Positions 46,625-57,075 are shown, counted from the stretch's first letter. The stretch is DNA of 64,000 nucleotides from Parafannyhessea umbonata (GCF_012844235.1 NZ_JABAGR010000004.1:1-64000), one strand, 5' to 3'. Notes: generated from the letters alone by a model not told the origin. Translations and numbers: made by a program.

Positions 46625-49579
46625 ATGGCGAAGGCAGAAGCGACCAAGGCTCCCTCGACGACCGTAGAGTCACTCCTCATGCCAGGGACACCCTCCTCCG
46701 TCAGGGAAAGGTATCTGTCACTGGAGGAGCGTGCTCTCACGACAGACTTCGGCCCGCTCGAGGAGGACATCGTCGTTATTGACACCGAGACGACGGGGCT
46801 CTCGTTCAAGAACTGCGACCTCATAGAGATTGCCGCGGCGCGCCTGAGCGGACGGGAAATCGTGGACCGCTTCCAGACCTTCGTGCACCCCCATGGTCCC
46901 ATACCGAAGGAGATAACTGCCCTTACGCACATATCTGACGTAGACGTAGCGGATGCCCCCTCTGCCGAGGACGCAGTCCACTCCCTGTCCGAGTTCGTTG
47001 CCGGCTCGCCGGTCCTTGCGCACAACGCGACGTTCGATAGGACGTTTATCGAGGGTGTGTCGGGCGGCCGCGACGTGACAGACAACTGGATCGACACCCT
47101 GTCTCTTTCCAGGATCGCCCTGCCCCGCCTGCGGTCTCACAGGCTTTCGGACATGGCCCAGGCCTTCGGGTGCGATTCTGTCACGCACAGGGCGATGGCA
47201 GACGTGGACGCCCTCTGCGGCATGTGGCGCATTCTGCTTCTTGGCCTAAGCGATCTGCCGGTTGGCATGCTCGCCCTTCTCGCCCAGATGCACGAGGACG
47301 TCGAATGGTCGTTCAGGCCGATTATCAGGCACGTCATGCTCCAGAAGGACAACGTGGACGCTCCGTTCTCTTTGAAGGAGTTGCGCCACGGGCTTCTGGC
47401 GGAGGATTCCGTGGAGCCGCGCGGCGATGCGGCCGAGAAGAGCGGTCACCTCAGGGTGATGAGCCAGGACGAGGTGAGGTCTGCGTTTGGGCCGGACGGG
47501 GTGGTGCCGAGGCTGTACGAGCACTATGAGCCGCGTCCCGAGCAGGTAGAGATGGCCTTGCAGGTAAGGGCCGCGCTCGCCACGTCGACGCACCGCGCCA
47601 TCGAGGCTGGTACGGGCGTTGGCAAGTCCATGGCATACCTGCTCCCCGAGGTGGACTTTGCCCGCCGAAACGGTGTGACCGTTGGCGTGGCCACAAAAAG
47701 CAACGCGCTTACCGACCAGCTTGTGACCCACGAGCTTCCCGCGCTTTCCGACGCGTTGGGAGGGGTCTCCTTCACGAGCCTCAAGGGCTACGACCACTAC
47801 CCCTGCCTGCACAGGATGGACCAGGCGGTGCAAAACGCGCTGCCGGAGGAGCTTCTGGGGCAGTCTGGCAGGTCTCTTGCGGCCGTGGAGGAGGACGTCC
47901 TGACGGCGCTCGCGGTGACGTATGCGTTTAGCTGCCAATCCCCCGATGGTGATCTGGACGCCCTTGGCATCAGGTGGCGCTATGTCCCTCGGCCGCTTCT
48001 GACCACGACGCCCGCGGAGTGCCTGCGCGGAAAGTGCCCGTACTTCCCGAACGAGTGCCTGGTGCATGGGGCCCGCCGCCGCGCGGCGTCGAGCGACGTC
48101 GTCGTGACGAACCACTCGCTGCTGCTGCGCGACATCGACATGGACGGGAAGATACTGCCGCCCGTGAGGAACTGGGTGGTGGACGAGGCGCACGGCTTCG
48201 AGGCCGAGGCCCGCCGGCAGTGGGCCGTGGAGGTCTCGGGCGAGCGCGCCCGCACGGGGTTCGAGCTGCTTGGGGGCTCGAAGACAGGCGCGATCCACAA
48301 CGTGATGACGAAGGCCACGGGGTTGGAGGGGTCTACGCTTCTTATAAGGCTCCTCACCAAATGTGCCGCATCAAGTGCGCGGGCGCAGGTTGCCATGTCG
48401 GACGCACTTGTTGCGCTTCACGACCTTGCGAAGGTGGCCGGCCCCGGCGGCGGGTACGACAGCCTCACGGTGTGGCTTGACGAAGAGGTGCGCGCCACGC
48501 CGGAGTGGGCGTCGCTTTCCGAGGCGGGGCATGCTGCGGCTGACAAGCTCGAAGAGGCCGAGAAGGACGTGCGCTCCGCGGTTGAGGAGCTTGGCAAGGT
48601 GGCGCCCCAGCTTGGCGCCGATCTTAACGAGGCCGGCCGCTTCCTGGGCGATCTGAAGGACGGCCTTCGGCTGATAGTGGAGGGCACGGACGAGACGTAC
48701 GTGTACTCCGCTCAGGTGGCGCGCCGCAAGAAGGACATGTCTTCCGAAAAGCTGCTGGCAGAGAAGCTCGACATTGGTGCCGACCTGGGCGAGCGGTGGC
48801 TACCCGAGATGCAGAGCGTCGTGTTTACCTCTGCAACCATCGCGGTGGGCAAGAGCTTCGACCACTTTGACCATGCCGTCGGACTCGACAGGCTTGGCAA
48901 GGACATGCACAAGGACGTGCGCCTGGATTCGAGCTTCGACTATGACTCGCACATGTCTGTGGTGGTTGCGAAGGACATGCCCCAGCCCAACGACCCGCGC
49001 TATCTGGACAGCCTGTGCGACCTGCTGTTTGACGTGCACAGGTCCATGGAGGGGTCCGTGCTCACCCTGTTCACGAACAGGAGGGACATGGAGCTTGCCT
49101 ACGGGGTGCTGAAGCCAAGGCTCGCCGGCGTTGGGCTTGAGGTCCTGTGCCAGGAAAGGGGCTCTTCTCCCCGACGCCTTCGCGAGAGCTTTCTGGCGGA
49201 CAAGAGCCGCTCTCTGATGGCGCTCAAATCGTTCTGGGAGGGGTTTGACGCCTCTGGGGACACGCTGCGCTGCGTGGTGATTCCCAAGCTCCCGTTTGCC
49301 AGCCCGCGCGACCCGCTTGTGCGCGAGCGAGAGCGTCGCGAGGACCGCGCGTGGTGGAAGTACTCGCTGCCCGAGGCAGTCATCGAGGTGAAGCAGGCAG
49401 CTGGAAGACTGATACGCAGCGCTTCTGACAGCGGCGTTTTGGTGCTTGCGGACTCCAGGCTGGTCACGAAGCGTTACGGTCGGCAGTTTCTGACGTCCCT
49501 GCCCAAGACTTCCGGCACCATGCTGGAGTGCGAGAACGTGGGCAGATACATAGAGATGTGGCGAAAGTCGCACGAGTAG
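46625..49579 (+). CDS. dinG: DinG-type protein: DEDDh exonuclease plus XPD-like helicase
   Basis: The 984-aa protein starts with a DnaQ-like 3'-5' exonuclease (VIDTETTGLS with D53/E55, LAHNATFDRTF and HRAMADVDAL). The helicase follows: Walker A EAGTGVGKSMAYLLP (about 327-341), DEAH at 520-523, and QAAGRLIRSASDSG near the end. Cysteines in YPC, ECLRGKC and NEC between Walker A and DEAH fit an iron-sulfur cluster, as in E. coli DinG/XPD. The same exonuclease-helicase joint occurs in Gram-positive DinG. It is likely used in repair of replication-associated structures. Confidence 0.93.
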   Translation: MAKAEATKAPSTTVESLLMPGTPSSVRERYLSLEERALTTDFGPLEEDIVVIDTETTGLSFKNCDLIEIAAARLSGREIVDRFQTFVHPHGPIPKEITALTHISDVDVADAPSAEDAVHSLSEFVAGSPVLAHNATFDRTFIEGVSGGRDVTDNWIDTLSLSRIALPRLRSHRLSDMAQAFGCDSVTHRAMADVDALCGMWRILLLGLSDLPVGMLALLAQMHEDVEWSFRPIIRHVMLQKDNVDAPFSLKELRHGLLAEDSVEPRGDAAEKSGHLRVMSQDEVRSAFGPDGVVPRLYEHYEPRPEQVEMALQVRAALATSTHRAIEAGTGVGKSMAYLLPEVDFARRNGVTVGVATKSNALTDQLVTHELPALSDALGGVSFTSLKGYDHYPCLHRMDQAVQNALPEELLGQSGRSLAAVEEDVLTALAVTYAFSCQSPDGDLDALGIRWRYVPRPLLTTTPAECLRGKCPYFPNECLVHGARRRAASSDVVVTNHSLLLRDIDMDGKILPPVRNWVVDEAHGFEAEARRQWAVEVSGERARTGFELLGGSKTGAIHNVMTKATGLEGSTLLIRLLTKCAASSARAQVAMSDALVALHDLAKVAGPGGGYDSLTVWLDEEVRATPEWASLSEAGHAAADKLEEAEKDVRSAVEELGKVAPQLGADLNEAGRFLGDLKDGLRLIVEGTDETYVYSAQVARRKKDMSSEKLLAEKLDIGADLGERWLPEMQSVVFTSATIAVGKSFDHFDHAVGLDRLGKDMHKDVRLDSSFDYDSHMSVVVAKDMPQPNDPRYLDSLCDLLFDVHRSMEGSVLTLFTNRRDMELAYGVLKPRLAGVGLEVLCQERGSSPRRLRESFLADKSRSLMALKSFWEGFDASGDTLRCVVIPKLPFASPRDPLVRERERREDRAWWKYSLPEAVIEVKQAAGRLIRSASDSGVLVLADSRLVTKRYGRQFLTSLPKTSGTMLECENVGRYIEMWRKSHE

Positions 49580-49663
49580 GCATGCTGCGAGTGTCTGCGC
49601 TGGGTGCGCGGGCGCCCGCAAGCTATGTACAAGCGTGTGCGGCAAGGGCAATGACCGGCGACA

Positions 49664-51655
49664 CTACGCCTGCAGCGCGGACCTTGCGTACTGGCGCACA
49701 AGCTTGCACATGTCTGCGTCCTCGATAACGACGGAGCCGCCGCAGGCAGCGAGCCTTCGGGGAAGCCACGTGCCGCCAAAGTAGGGGCAGCTCACGAGCG
49801 TTGCGCCGGAAGCCAGCGGCGTAAAGCTCGTCTGGTTCCACAGAAGCGCGTCCACAAGCGTCTGGTCGAGAAGAACGAAGCGAATCGTGCGCTGGGGCGC
49901 GCCGTCGGGTGCGACCTTCGGCACGTTGAAGTGGCCTTCTGCAACGGCGACGCCAGTCATGCGGTCTATCCTGAAGTTGCGCATGGAAGAGCGGGAGAGG
50001 TCGTAGCCCTCGAGGTACCACTGCCCGTTCCGGTGCGAGATGGCGCCGGGCTTCACAAGGCGGCTGCTGTGCTGTCCGGTGGTGGACGTGTACGCAAACG
50101 AGATGATGTTTCGGCTGGTTATGGCATCCGCACAGGTGGGAAGGGCCTTTGGACAGGAAGGTTCTTGCATGGCAGCCGCAAGGCCCGCGACGGCGGGTGC
50201 GTCACCGATCGCTGCGGACAGACTTTGCGAGAGCTTCTGGAAGAGAGGGTCCTGGGGCTCTACTCCCGCAAGCAACAGGGCCGCAATCAGCGACACGGAC
50301 TCTGTCAGCGTAAGGCGAATGGGCCTTCCGGCGGTGGTGCCGAACAGGAGGACCGCCTCGCTCATGTCGTCGTCCGTGGCGAGGGGAAGCCTGTTGAGGC
50401 TCTCCTCGTCCGAAGCGTCGATGAGCAGGCTGAGCAGGTGCTTTGCATGAGCGATGGTGCAACCCAGGCGCTGTGCCACCACGTTTGCGCTGATGGTGGC
50501 GCCCTCCGAGTCGAGCGAGCCGATGAGGGCGGAAAGCTGCCGAGCCTCGAGCACTCCTCCCTTGCGACCGCGCCGTCGTGGGTGGGACTGACTTGCATGT
50601 GACTTTCCTGCCGCCAGCCAGGGGTCGAGGGCCCGTGGCTGGCAGTCGCTTGCCGCCAGCAGAATGTTGCGATATGCCTGCACCAGGGACTCTGGCTCCA
50701 CGGGCGCGACGACGGCGTCAATGGACCAGGCGGCCGCGACCTGCGCGTTCGATACAGGCACGCCCTGCACGAGGCCATCTTCCATCGTGTAGCCCCGTGC
50801 GGCAAGCTCGGATACGCCCGGGGCACAAGGGTCGCCCGTGTGACCTGCCGCGCCAAGGGGCGAGAAGGACGCGCGCAGCGTGACCTCGCCCATCTGGAAC
50901 GGGAGCCTGACGAAGTCGCCTATGCAGAAGTCTTGCGGTACCTCGTACGTTCGCGAGGCGATTGCCCTTACCTTGCGGAAGCGGTCGAGACGGAACGTCC
51001 GCGGGGATGAGGCTACGGCGCGGGAGTCCCTGTCATACTCGCACGCGACGAAGTACGTCTGCTCCCTGAAGCCGAAGGAGCCGTAAAGGGCAAGGCAGTA
51101 GTCCTTCTCGGCAGCGTCTTTTGGCTGGTAGCGCACGTCTATGGGGTGGCGAGCCTGCAGCGCGTCCAGAAGCTCGGCAAGGGTCGAGTCCCACGGTTTG
51201 CCGCCGGTGGCGTCGCGGCGCGTCACCACTGCGTTGTACCTGCGGTTTATCTTTGCGAGTGCGAGTGTGAGCTCGTCTCGGTACGGAAACGCCGGGTCGT
51301 TTGCAAGCGGCATGCACGCAACGTCGATGAACGCGGCGTCCTGCCTCGTGAGCTCCTGCGGATGGGCGAACGTCGCCTGCGCGTCGATGGCCCACAGTGC
51401 CCCGCTGGCGTTGCGACCGGACTCGACCACGGCTACGCCGCAGGTAGAAAGCATCTTTCTGTCGCGCTGGAACTTCTTGAAGAACGCCTGCTCGTCGAGG
51501 TCCGGATAGTAGAGGGAGCGGATTGTGGCCGTTGGCATGGGCACCCTGCTGGCCGCGAGGCCGATCATGAGGGAAGAAAGCCGCAAGGCCTGGATGTCGT
51601 CGCTGTTGCGATCGTCAAACTCGTCTTCCACGGTGTTCTTGCTTTGCCTTGCCAT
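49664..51655 (-). CDS. PafBC-like regulator: two WYL units fused
   Basis: The 663-aa protein has two tandem units, each with a winged helix and a WYL ligand-binding domain. The C-terminal unit keeps the clear motif GQWYLEGYD with FRIDRM; the N-terminal unit has the weaker TYFVACEYD and FRLDRF. In mycobacteria PafB and PafC are separate proteins that together activate the RecA-independent DNA-damage response; fused forms are known in other actinobacteria. Location beside a DinG-type gene (convergent) agrees with a repair role. The start is the ATG of MARQSKN with GGGAAAG upstream. Confidence 0.85.
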   Translation of the reverse strand: MARQSKNTVEDEFDDRNSDDIQALRLSSLMIGLAASRVPMPTATIRSLYYPDLDEQAFFKKFQRDRKMLSTCGVAVVESGRNASGALWAIDAQATFAHPQELTRQDAAFIDVACMPLANDPAFPYRDELTLALAKINRRYNAVVTRRDATGGKPWDSTLAELLDALQARHPIDVRYQPKDAAEKDYCLALYGSFGFREQTYFVACEYDRDSRAVASSPRTFRLDRFRKVRAIASRTYEVPQDFCIGDFVRLPFQMGEVTLRASFSPLGAAGHTGDPCAPGVSELAARGYTMEDGLVQGVPVSNAQVAAAWSIDAVVAPVEPESLVQAYRNILLAASDCQPRALDPWLAAGKSHASQSHPRRRGRKGGVLEARQLSALIGSLDSEGATISANVVAQRLGCTIAHAKHLLSLLIDASDEESLNRLPLATDDDMSEAVLLFGTTAGRPIRLTLTESVSLIAALLLAGVEPQDPLFQKLSQSLSAAIGDAPAVAGLAAAMQEPSCPKALPTCADAITSRNIISFAYTSTTGQHSSRLVKPGAISHRNGQWYLEGYDLSRSSMRNFRIDRMTGVAVAEGHFNVPKVAPDGAPQRTIRFVLLDQTLVDALLWNQTSFTPLASGATLVSCPYFGGTWLPRRLAACGGSVVIEDADMCKLVRQYARSALQA

Positions 51656-51850
51656 GCTCTCACTTTCCCTGGCAGATATCTGCACCTGCTCGCGCGCCTG
51701 GACCGTGTGCCTCCGGGTGGCCTTTGGCCGCTTGATTACCCTCCAATATAGGGTAGGTTATGCGCGTTTGGGAAACGCGGGAAGAGAAGACGTATACTCA
51801 GACGATGGAGTACTAGCGGAAAATCGTTGCCTGGGGCAAAGGACAATAGC

Positions 51851-54800
51851 ATGGCGACAACTCGCACCTATCTTGATTACCTAGACGAGAAGATCGACAT
51901 CTCGCCCGCCAACAGCCAGGAGGAGCTTGACGCTGCCGAGCTGATGGGCTCCCTTATGGAGGAGCACGGCCTCGACGTGCAGATGCAAGAGTTTGATGCG
52001 CCGTCGCAGGGGAAGCTTGCGCACTACGTGCTTTATATAATTATGTTTGTGGGTATGCTGCTGGCAGGGTTTTTGGGAACCATCGCCGGTGCGGTGGGCC
52101 TCATTCTTGTGGCGGCTTCCTTCGTGCTGCTTGCCATGGAGTTTGCCGGCCGTGACGTGCTGGGCAACATTGGCCCTAGGGGTCGCAGCCAGAACGTGAT
52201 CGGTGTGCACCGCGCCACCGGTCCGCTTGTGATGAAAGGCAACCGCCCCATCGTGATTGTGGCTCACTACGACAGCCCGAACGAGGACCTGCTGAGCCGC
52301 CCCCAGATCGCAAGGTACCAGCCCACGTTGAAGCGTGCGACGTTCTATTGCGCGGTGGTCGTCCCGATCTGCGCGCTGGTACAGCTGTTGGGCTTTCTTC
52401 CGGAAGGCTTTAGGCACATATTCTGGATCGTGGGCATTCTGGCGTCGCTTCCGCTGCTGGCGGTGGGAGTCTCTGCTATCTATCAGAAGTTTGCACCCTG
52501 CACGACGGGCGCGAATGACAACAAGGCCTCTCTTGCGGCAATGCTGGGCGTGATGGACATGGTGCGTCCCGCCGACGATGCCGCGAAGCGCTATGTTGCG
52601 CTGCACCCGCGTCAGCCGATGGAGGAGCTCCCGCAGGAGGAGCCGGCCCAGCAGGGCGAGGAGTATGCGGAGCCGCTTGCCGGCGAGGGGCAGTACGCTG
52701 GCGAGGACGGCTACTACCCTGCCGAGGCGGTTGCCGGGGAGAACGCTCCCGAAGAGGCTGCTCAGGCGCAGCCCGTGCCGGAGGCCCAGGCGGAGCCCGA
52801 GGCGCCGGCAGATGCGGCAGGCTCGCCATCCGCTGTGGAGCCGTCCGACGCGGAGGGCGCGGACGCGTACTACCCCGAGGCATACGACGCCGTCGCGCCG
52901 GAGGCCGCTGCCAACGCCGCACCGGCCGCGAAGCCCGAGGTGCCGACGAACCCCGTTGCCGCCTTCTTCAAGAAGGCCTCTGCAAGCATCGCCGGTGGCG
53001 TGCGCACCATTCGCGACGAGGTAGAGGCGCGTCGCGCCGGCGACGCCGCGCACGCGGCCGAGCAGCCCGCAGAGGGCGAGGACTTTGCCGAGGCGACCGC
53101 CGGCTATCCGGAGGACTTTGCCACGGAGGAGGAGCCGCAGGGCGAGAAGAGCGAGGCACCCGCGCCGCGCGCCGACGTGTCTGGTGCGCATGACGTGCAC
53201 GTGCGTCGCGCGACCCCTCTGCCCGCGCAGGTTCCGGAGGTCGACCCGTTTGAGGACAACGTCCGCCGCGGTCCGGACTTCATGGGGAGCCTGAACATTC
53301 TTCCGGCTGACTGCGAGATCGTGTACGACAATCCGCCGCGCCCGCGCCCGGACCTCTCTAACCTTCCGGAGGTCCCCGAGATCCCGGACTTCACGGCGGA
53401 GTTTGAGGAGAAGTACGCCGCGTCCTTCTCGCCCAAGGCGCCCGAGGCACAGCCCGCGCCCGACTCGACTGCCGATGCCGTTGCGCCGCGCGACGTCGAA
53501 CCGCTTGCCACCGTGCAGCCGCATGTGGCAGGGAATCTGGACGAGACGAGGTATTCTCCCGTCGCGGCCGGCAACCCCTATATAGAGAGCGCGCCCGCCG
53601 AAGTCGACTACATACATTATGTGACGTACGACGAGCAGTACCCCATTGTTGAGGAGTACGAGGTAATAGAAGAGCCGAAGCACGACGAACCGGGCGACTC
53701 GGGCGAGGCGCCGGGAGCCGCTGCGGCTGACGCGACCGACGCGCCGCGTGGAGACGGGGCCACGCCGGTTGCGGGTGGACCCGCTTCGGACGCATCGGAC
53801 TATGCGACGGATGCCGTTGCGGCACCGGCTGGCGAACCCGCGCATACAACTGATAGGCACGACGCCACGTCGCGCGAGGACACCGCGCACATGGACGCGG
53901 CCTCCGCTGTCGACGACGGCCAGCCCCACCTGATTGACCTTCCGGAGATCGAGCCTCACTACACGGCGATCGACCATGCGGTTCCCGAGGTCATATATGA
54001 GGACGAGCCTGAGCCCGAGCCCGAGCCCGACGCTGAACCTGCCGCGCAGCCGGAAGCCGCGCAGGATGAGCAGGCCGTGGCAGAGGCGCCCGCGTCTGAT
54101 GCGGACCTTGCGCCGGAACAGGAGTGGGAGTCCGACGAGTCCGATACGGTCGTGGACGAGGATTACGAGGTCGAGGATTCCACGGGCGACGAGGCCGCGG
54201 GTGCCGAGCAGACAACTGCAGAGGACGACGAGTTTCTCATCCCCGTGAGCAATGACGCGGCGGAGCCCTACTACTATGATGCGCCCGCCCTCGAAGGCGA
54301 TGACGCCGAGAAGGACGAGACCACTGCGGCCGAGGGCGTTGACGATGGTGCGGGCGTCGTGCCGACCGAGGATGATGCCGCCGGCGAGACTTCGTGGGAA
54401 GAGCTGGTTACCGTTGGACCCGCGCGGTCGGAAGAAAAGCAGAAGGCGTCTGGCTTCCTGGCGAAGCTGAAGTCGCTGTTTGCCGGACATGGTGCTCGCC
54501 AGAAACCCGCAAGGTATGCGGCACCGGGCGAGGAACCCTTGCCGGTTGACTCGACGGCGGACATGCCGGTGCTCCACCTGGAAAACGACGACAAGAGTGA
54601 GCCAGGCGAGCACGCTGCAGCCAACGTTGACCCGACGCAGAGATACGACCCCGTCTCCCAGGAATCTGCAAGCGATTGGGACGCGCAGCCGTACGCCGAG
54701 TATGCCGAGGAAGACTCGGCGGACTACGACGATGATTACCGTGTCGACGCGACGGACGACGATGGCGCGTACGACGACCATGAATACGATGTAGCGCCGG

Positions 54801-57043
54801 CCGGCGAACCGCATGATGCATCGTTTGGGCCGGAGCCCGCGCCCGAAGCCGAGGTTGCGCCCGAAGCTGAGCCCGCGTCGGAATACGAGGCTGCGCCCGA
54901 GTACGAGCCAGAGGCCGAAGCGGCGCCGGAGGAGGAGCACGGCTTTGCCGCAACCTTTGGCGTTGACTCCATTGGGGACGACGCCCCGATAATAGAGGAC
55001 TACGAGGTCATCGACGACACTAGGGCGGACGACCCGAAGGTGCCCGGCTCGCAGCTTCCTGATGCGGACGCGATCCCTTATCAACAGTCGGCGCCGGAGG
55101 AGGAGTTCTCGGACGAGGCTGCGGACGACACCGCGCGGCTTGACGCCCTTGAGGCGACGGCTCACCTTAAGCCGCTTCGCCCCGCCACGCTGAGGGACGA
55201 GTACGGCGATGGCGTGGAGCCCATGCCGACGTACGACGAGCCGGAGGACGCGGCCTCGCAGGAGGAGCCCGCCGCAGCGGACGACACGACGGAGCAGGAC
55301 ACCGTGCCCGCCGAGCCGCTTGAGGCTCCGGTTGCGACGCAGGCTGACGAGACGGTGCCGGAGGTCGCTGCGCAAGTGGCCGAGGTAGAGGCGCTACCGG
55401 TGGCCGGCACCGCCGAGAACGTGACGGAGCCTGCAGACGACGCGGGCGCGCCGCTGGGCGGTGATGGCGAGGCGCGCGCCGAGGCGGATCGCGACGTTGA
55501 CGAGACGGCGGATGCAACGGAGGAGACAGAGTCGCAGTTGCCTTCCGAGGCGGAGGCGACTGGGGCCATGTCTGGCTACAGCTTTGTTCCAAACGAGGAG
55601 GTTCCCGAGGAGGAGCTTGCCGCAAAGGACGCATCCGGCCTGGACGCGCCCATCGAGGACGACACCCCTGCGGAGAAGATCCCGGCGCCGCGGCCGATTG
55701 ACGACCCAAGCTGGGGCCGGAGCGAGTTCAGGCCGGCCCACAACAGCATGGCCCGCCGCGCCGTGCTGTTTGACCTGCCGGATCCCAGCGAGGCTACGAC
55801 CGACCCGTTTGGCACGGGCAACATTGGCAACTCCGGCGCGCTTCGCACTGGGCGCACCCCCATTGCGGCCGGCGCCGAGAAGGTGGACTCCGCGCCGCTT
55901 GGCACGCGTGAGCCCATCGGCCTGGTCAACGGCACCCATGCCATGCAAGACGAGGCCAGCCGCCTGAGCGGAAGCGCGGAGCGAACCAGAAAGGCGCAAG
56001 CTGCCGCGGCACGCAAGCGCTTCTCGTCCCTTTTTGGTAACAGGGAGAAGCGCCGCGACCCAGAGCCGGAGCAGCAGTCCATGGGAGAGTGGCTTGGCGT
56101 GGGAGACGACTTCGACGCGAAGACGGACGGTCGCAAGATTGGCGACTGGCAGCACTTTGGCGAGGACGAGAAGAACGGCGACTCCGGTCGCCGCGGAGAC
56201 TGGAAGGGCGGTGCCACCACGCGCTCTGGCTTTAGGGTCGTGGAGGGCGACGGTGACGATTCCGCCGGCGTCTATGGCGGGCAGCCGTACGATGGGCAGC
56301 CGTACGACGACCAGCCGGCCTACGACGACCAGCAGCCAACCTATGACGACCAGCCTCAGGCCGACGACGCCGCCCCGCAGGCGGAGGGCTACGACCTGTA
56401 CCCGGCGGACGATTCTGCCTACCAGCAGGGCGCGAACGATTCCGGCACAGACGCGGCGGCAGGCGCTGAGGGCTATGCCGTCGACGGCTACGCGCAGGGC
56501 GCGGCGCCCGCGGACGCGTATGCGGGCGCGGAGGTCGCCGGGCAGGAGCCCACGCAGGAGGACCTGCGCCAGGCCATACTTGGCATGAGCAACGACGAAC
56601 TGCTGGCGCACGACATCTACTTCGTGGCGCTGGGCGCGTCGAACGTGGACCATGCGGGCATGAAGCACTTCCTGGCGGAGCACCGCGGCGACATCCGCGG
56701 CGCCTTCCTGCTGAACCTGGATTCCGTTGGCGCGGGGGACCTGGTGTTCCTGACGCACGAGGGCCGCACGAACACGCGCCGCTCTGACAGGAGGATGGGC
56801 AGGATGCTGATGGGCATAGCAAAGGACCTGCACATTCCGCTGGGCAGGGCGAAGCTCGACTGGGGAGAGACCGACGCGACCCTGGCCATGCAGAACTCCG
56901 TGCGCGCGACGACACTCATGGGCATGAGCCCGGACGGCGTGCCGGCGCTTTCCGCAACATCGGACGACGTGCCAGAGAACGTGAACCCGTCGCAGGTAGT
57001 GGCGGTTAGCGACCTGATCGCAGAGCTGATCCGTCGCTCGTAG
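51851..57043 (+). CDS. M28-like peptidase membrane protein with ~1,330-residue acidic insert
   Basis: The 1,730-aa protein begins with an M28 fold: HYD at 139-141 and GANDN (D223) match the first two zinc-ligand sites. Four membrane helices (about 57-98 and 163-211) are threaded into this part. Residues about 245-1575 are a very acidic Ala/Pro/Glu/Asp-rich low-complexity insert with repeated blocks such as IVEEYEVIEE, IIEDYEVIDD and YDDQP. The fold resumes at about 1585 (DIYFVALGASNVDHAGM, LNLDSVG). The usual GEExGL Glu pair is absent and the last zinc His is replaced in SATSDDVPENVNP, so activity is doubtful. AAAGGA precedes the ATG. Confidence 0.8.
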   Translation: MATTRTYLDYLDEKIDISPANSQEELDAAELMGSLMEEHGLDVQMQEFDAPSQGKLAHYVLYIIMFVGMLLAGFLGTIAGAVGLILVAASFVLLAMEFAGRDVLGNIGPRGRSQNVIGVHRATGPLVMKGNRPIVIVAHYDSPNEDLLSRPQIARYQPTLKRATFYCAVVVPICALVQLLGFLPEGFRHIFWIVGILASLPLLAVGVSAIYQKFAPCTTGANDNKASLAAMLGVMDMVRPADDAAKRYVALHPRQPMEELPQEEPAQQGEEYAEPLAGEGQYAGEDGYYPAEAVAGENAPEEAAQAQPVPEAQAEPEAPADAAGSPSAVEPSDAEGADAYYPEAYDAVAPEAAANAAPAAKPEVPTNPVAAFFKKASASIAGGVRTIRDEVEARRAGDAAHAAEQPAEGEDFAEATAGYPEDFATEEEPQGEKSEAPAPRADVSGAHDVHVRRATPLPAQVPEVDPFEDNVRRGPDFMGSLNILPADCEIVYDNPPRPRPDLSNLPEVPEIPDFTAEFEEKYAASFSPKAPEAQPAPDSTADAVAPRDVEPLATVQPHVAGNLDETRYSPVAAGNPYIESAPAEVDYIHYVTYDEQYPIVEEYEVIEEPKHDEPGDSGEAPGAAAADATDAPRGDGATPVAGGPASDASDYATDAVAAPAGEPAHTTDRHDATSREDTAHMDAASAVDDGQPHLIDLPEIEPHYTAIDHAVPEVIYEDEPEPEPEPDAEPAAQPEAAQDEQAVAEAPASDADLAPEQEWESDESDTVVDEDYEVEDSTGDEAAGAEQTTAEDDEFLIPVSNDAAEPYYYDAPALEGDDAEKDETTAAEGVDDGAGVVPTEDDAAGETSWEELVTVGPARSEEKQKASGFLAKLKSLFAGHGARQKPARYAAPGEEPLPVDSTADMPVLHLENDDKSEPGEHAAANVDPTQRYDPVSQESASDWDAQPYAEYAEEDSADYDDDYRVDATDDDGAYDDHEYDVAPAGEPHDASFGPEPAPEAEVAPEAEPASEYEAAPEYEPEAEAAPEEEHGFAATFGVDSIGDDAPIIEDYEVIDDTRADDPKVPGSQLPDADAIPYQQSAPEEEFSDEAADDTARLDALEATAHLKPLRPATLRDEYGDGVEPMPTYDEPEDAASQEEPAAADDTTEQDTVPAEPLEAPVATQADETVPEVAAQVAEVEALPVAGTAENVTEPADDAGAPLGGDGEARAEADRDVDETADATEETESQLPSEAEATGAMSGYSFVPNEEVPEEELAAKDASGLDAPIEDDTPAEKIPAPRPIDDPSWGRSEFRPAHNSMARRAVLFDLPDPSEATTDPFGTGNIGNSGALRTGRTPIAAGAEKVDSAPLGTREPIGLVNGTHAMQDEASRLSGSAERTRKAQAAAARKRFSSLFGNREKRRDPEPEQQSMGEWLGVGDDFDAKTDGRKIGDWQHFGEDEKNGDSGRRGDWKGGATTRSGFRVVEGDGDDSAGVYGGQPYDGQPYDDQPAYDDQQPTYDDQPQADDAAPQAEGYDLYPADDSAYQQGANDSGTDAAAGAEGYAVDGYAQGAAPADAYAGAEVAGQEPTQEDLRQAILGMSNDELLAHDIYFVALGASNVDHAGMKHFLAEHRGDIRGAFLLNLDSVGAGDLVFLTHEGRTNTRRSDRRMGRMLMGIAKDLHIPLGRAKLDWGETDATLAMQNSVRATTLMGMSPDGVPALSATSDDVPENVNPSQVVAVSDLIAELIRRS

Positions 57044-57075
57044 GGGCAGGCGACGGGATTTCGAAAGGCGGACGC

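Noticed and set aside
51881-55375. A 1,164-codon open frame antisense to the M28-like gene
   Set aside because: It is a shadow produced by codon bias of the acidic insert; the product is Arg/Gly/Val repeats without motifs. The plus frame has clear protein motifs at both ends.
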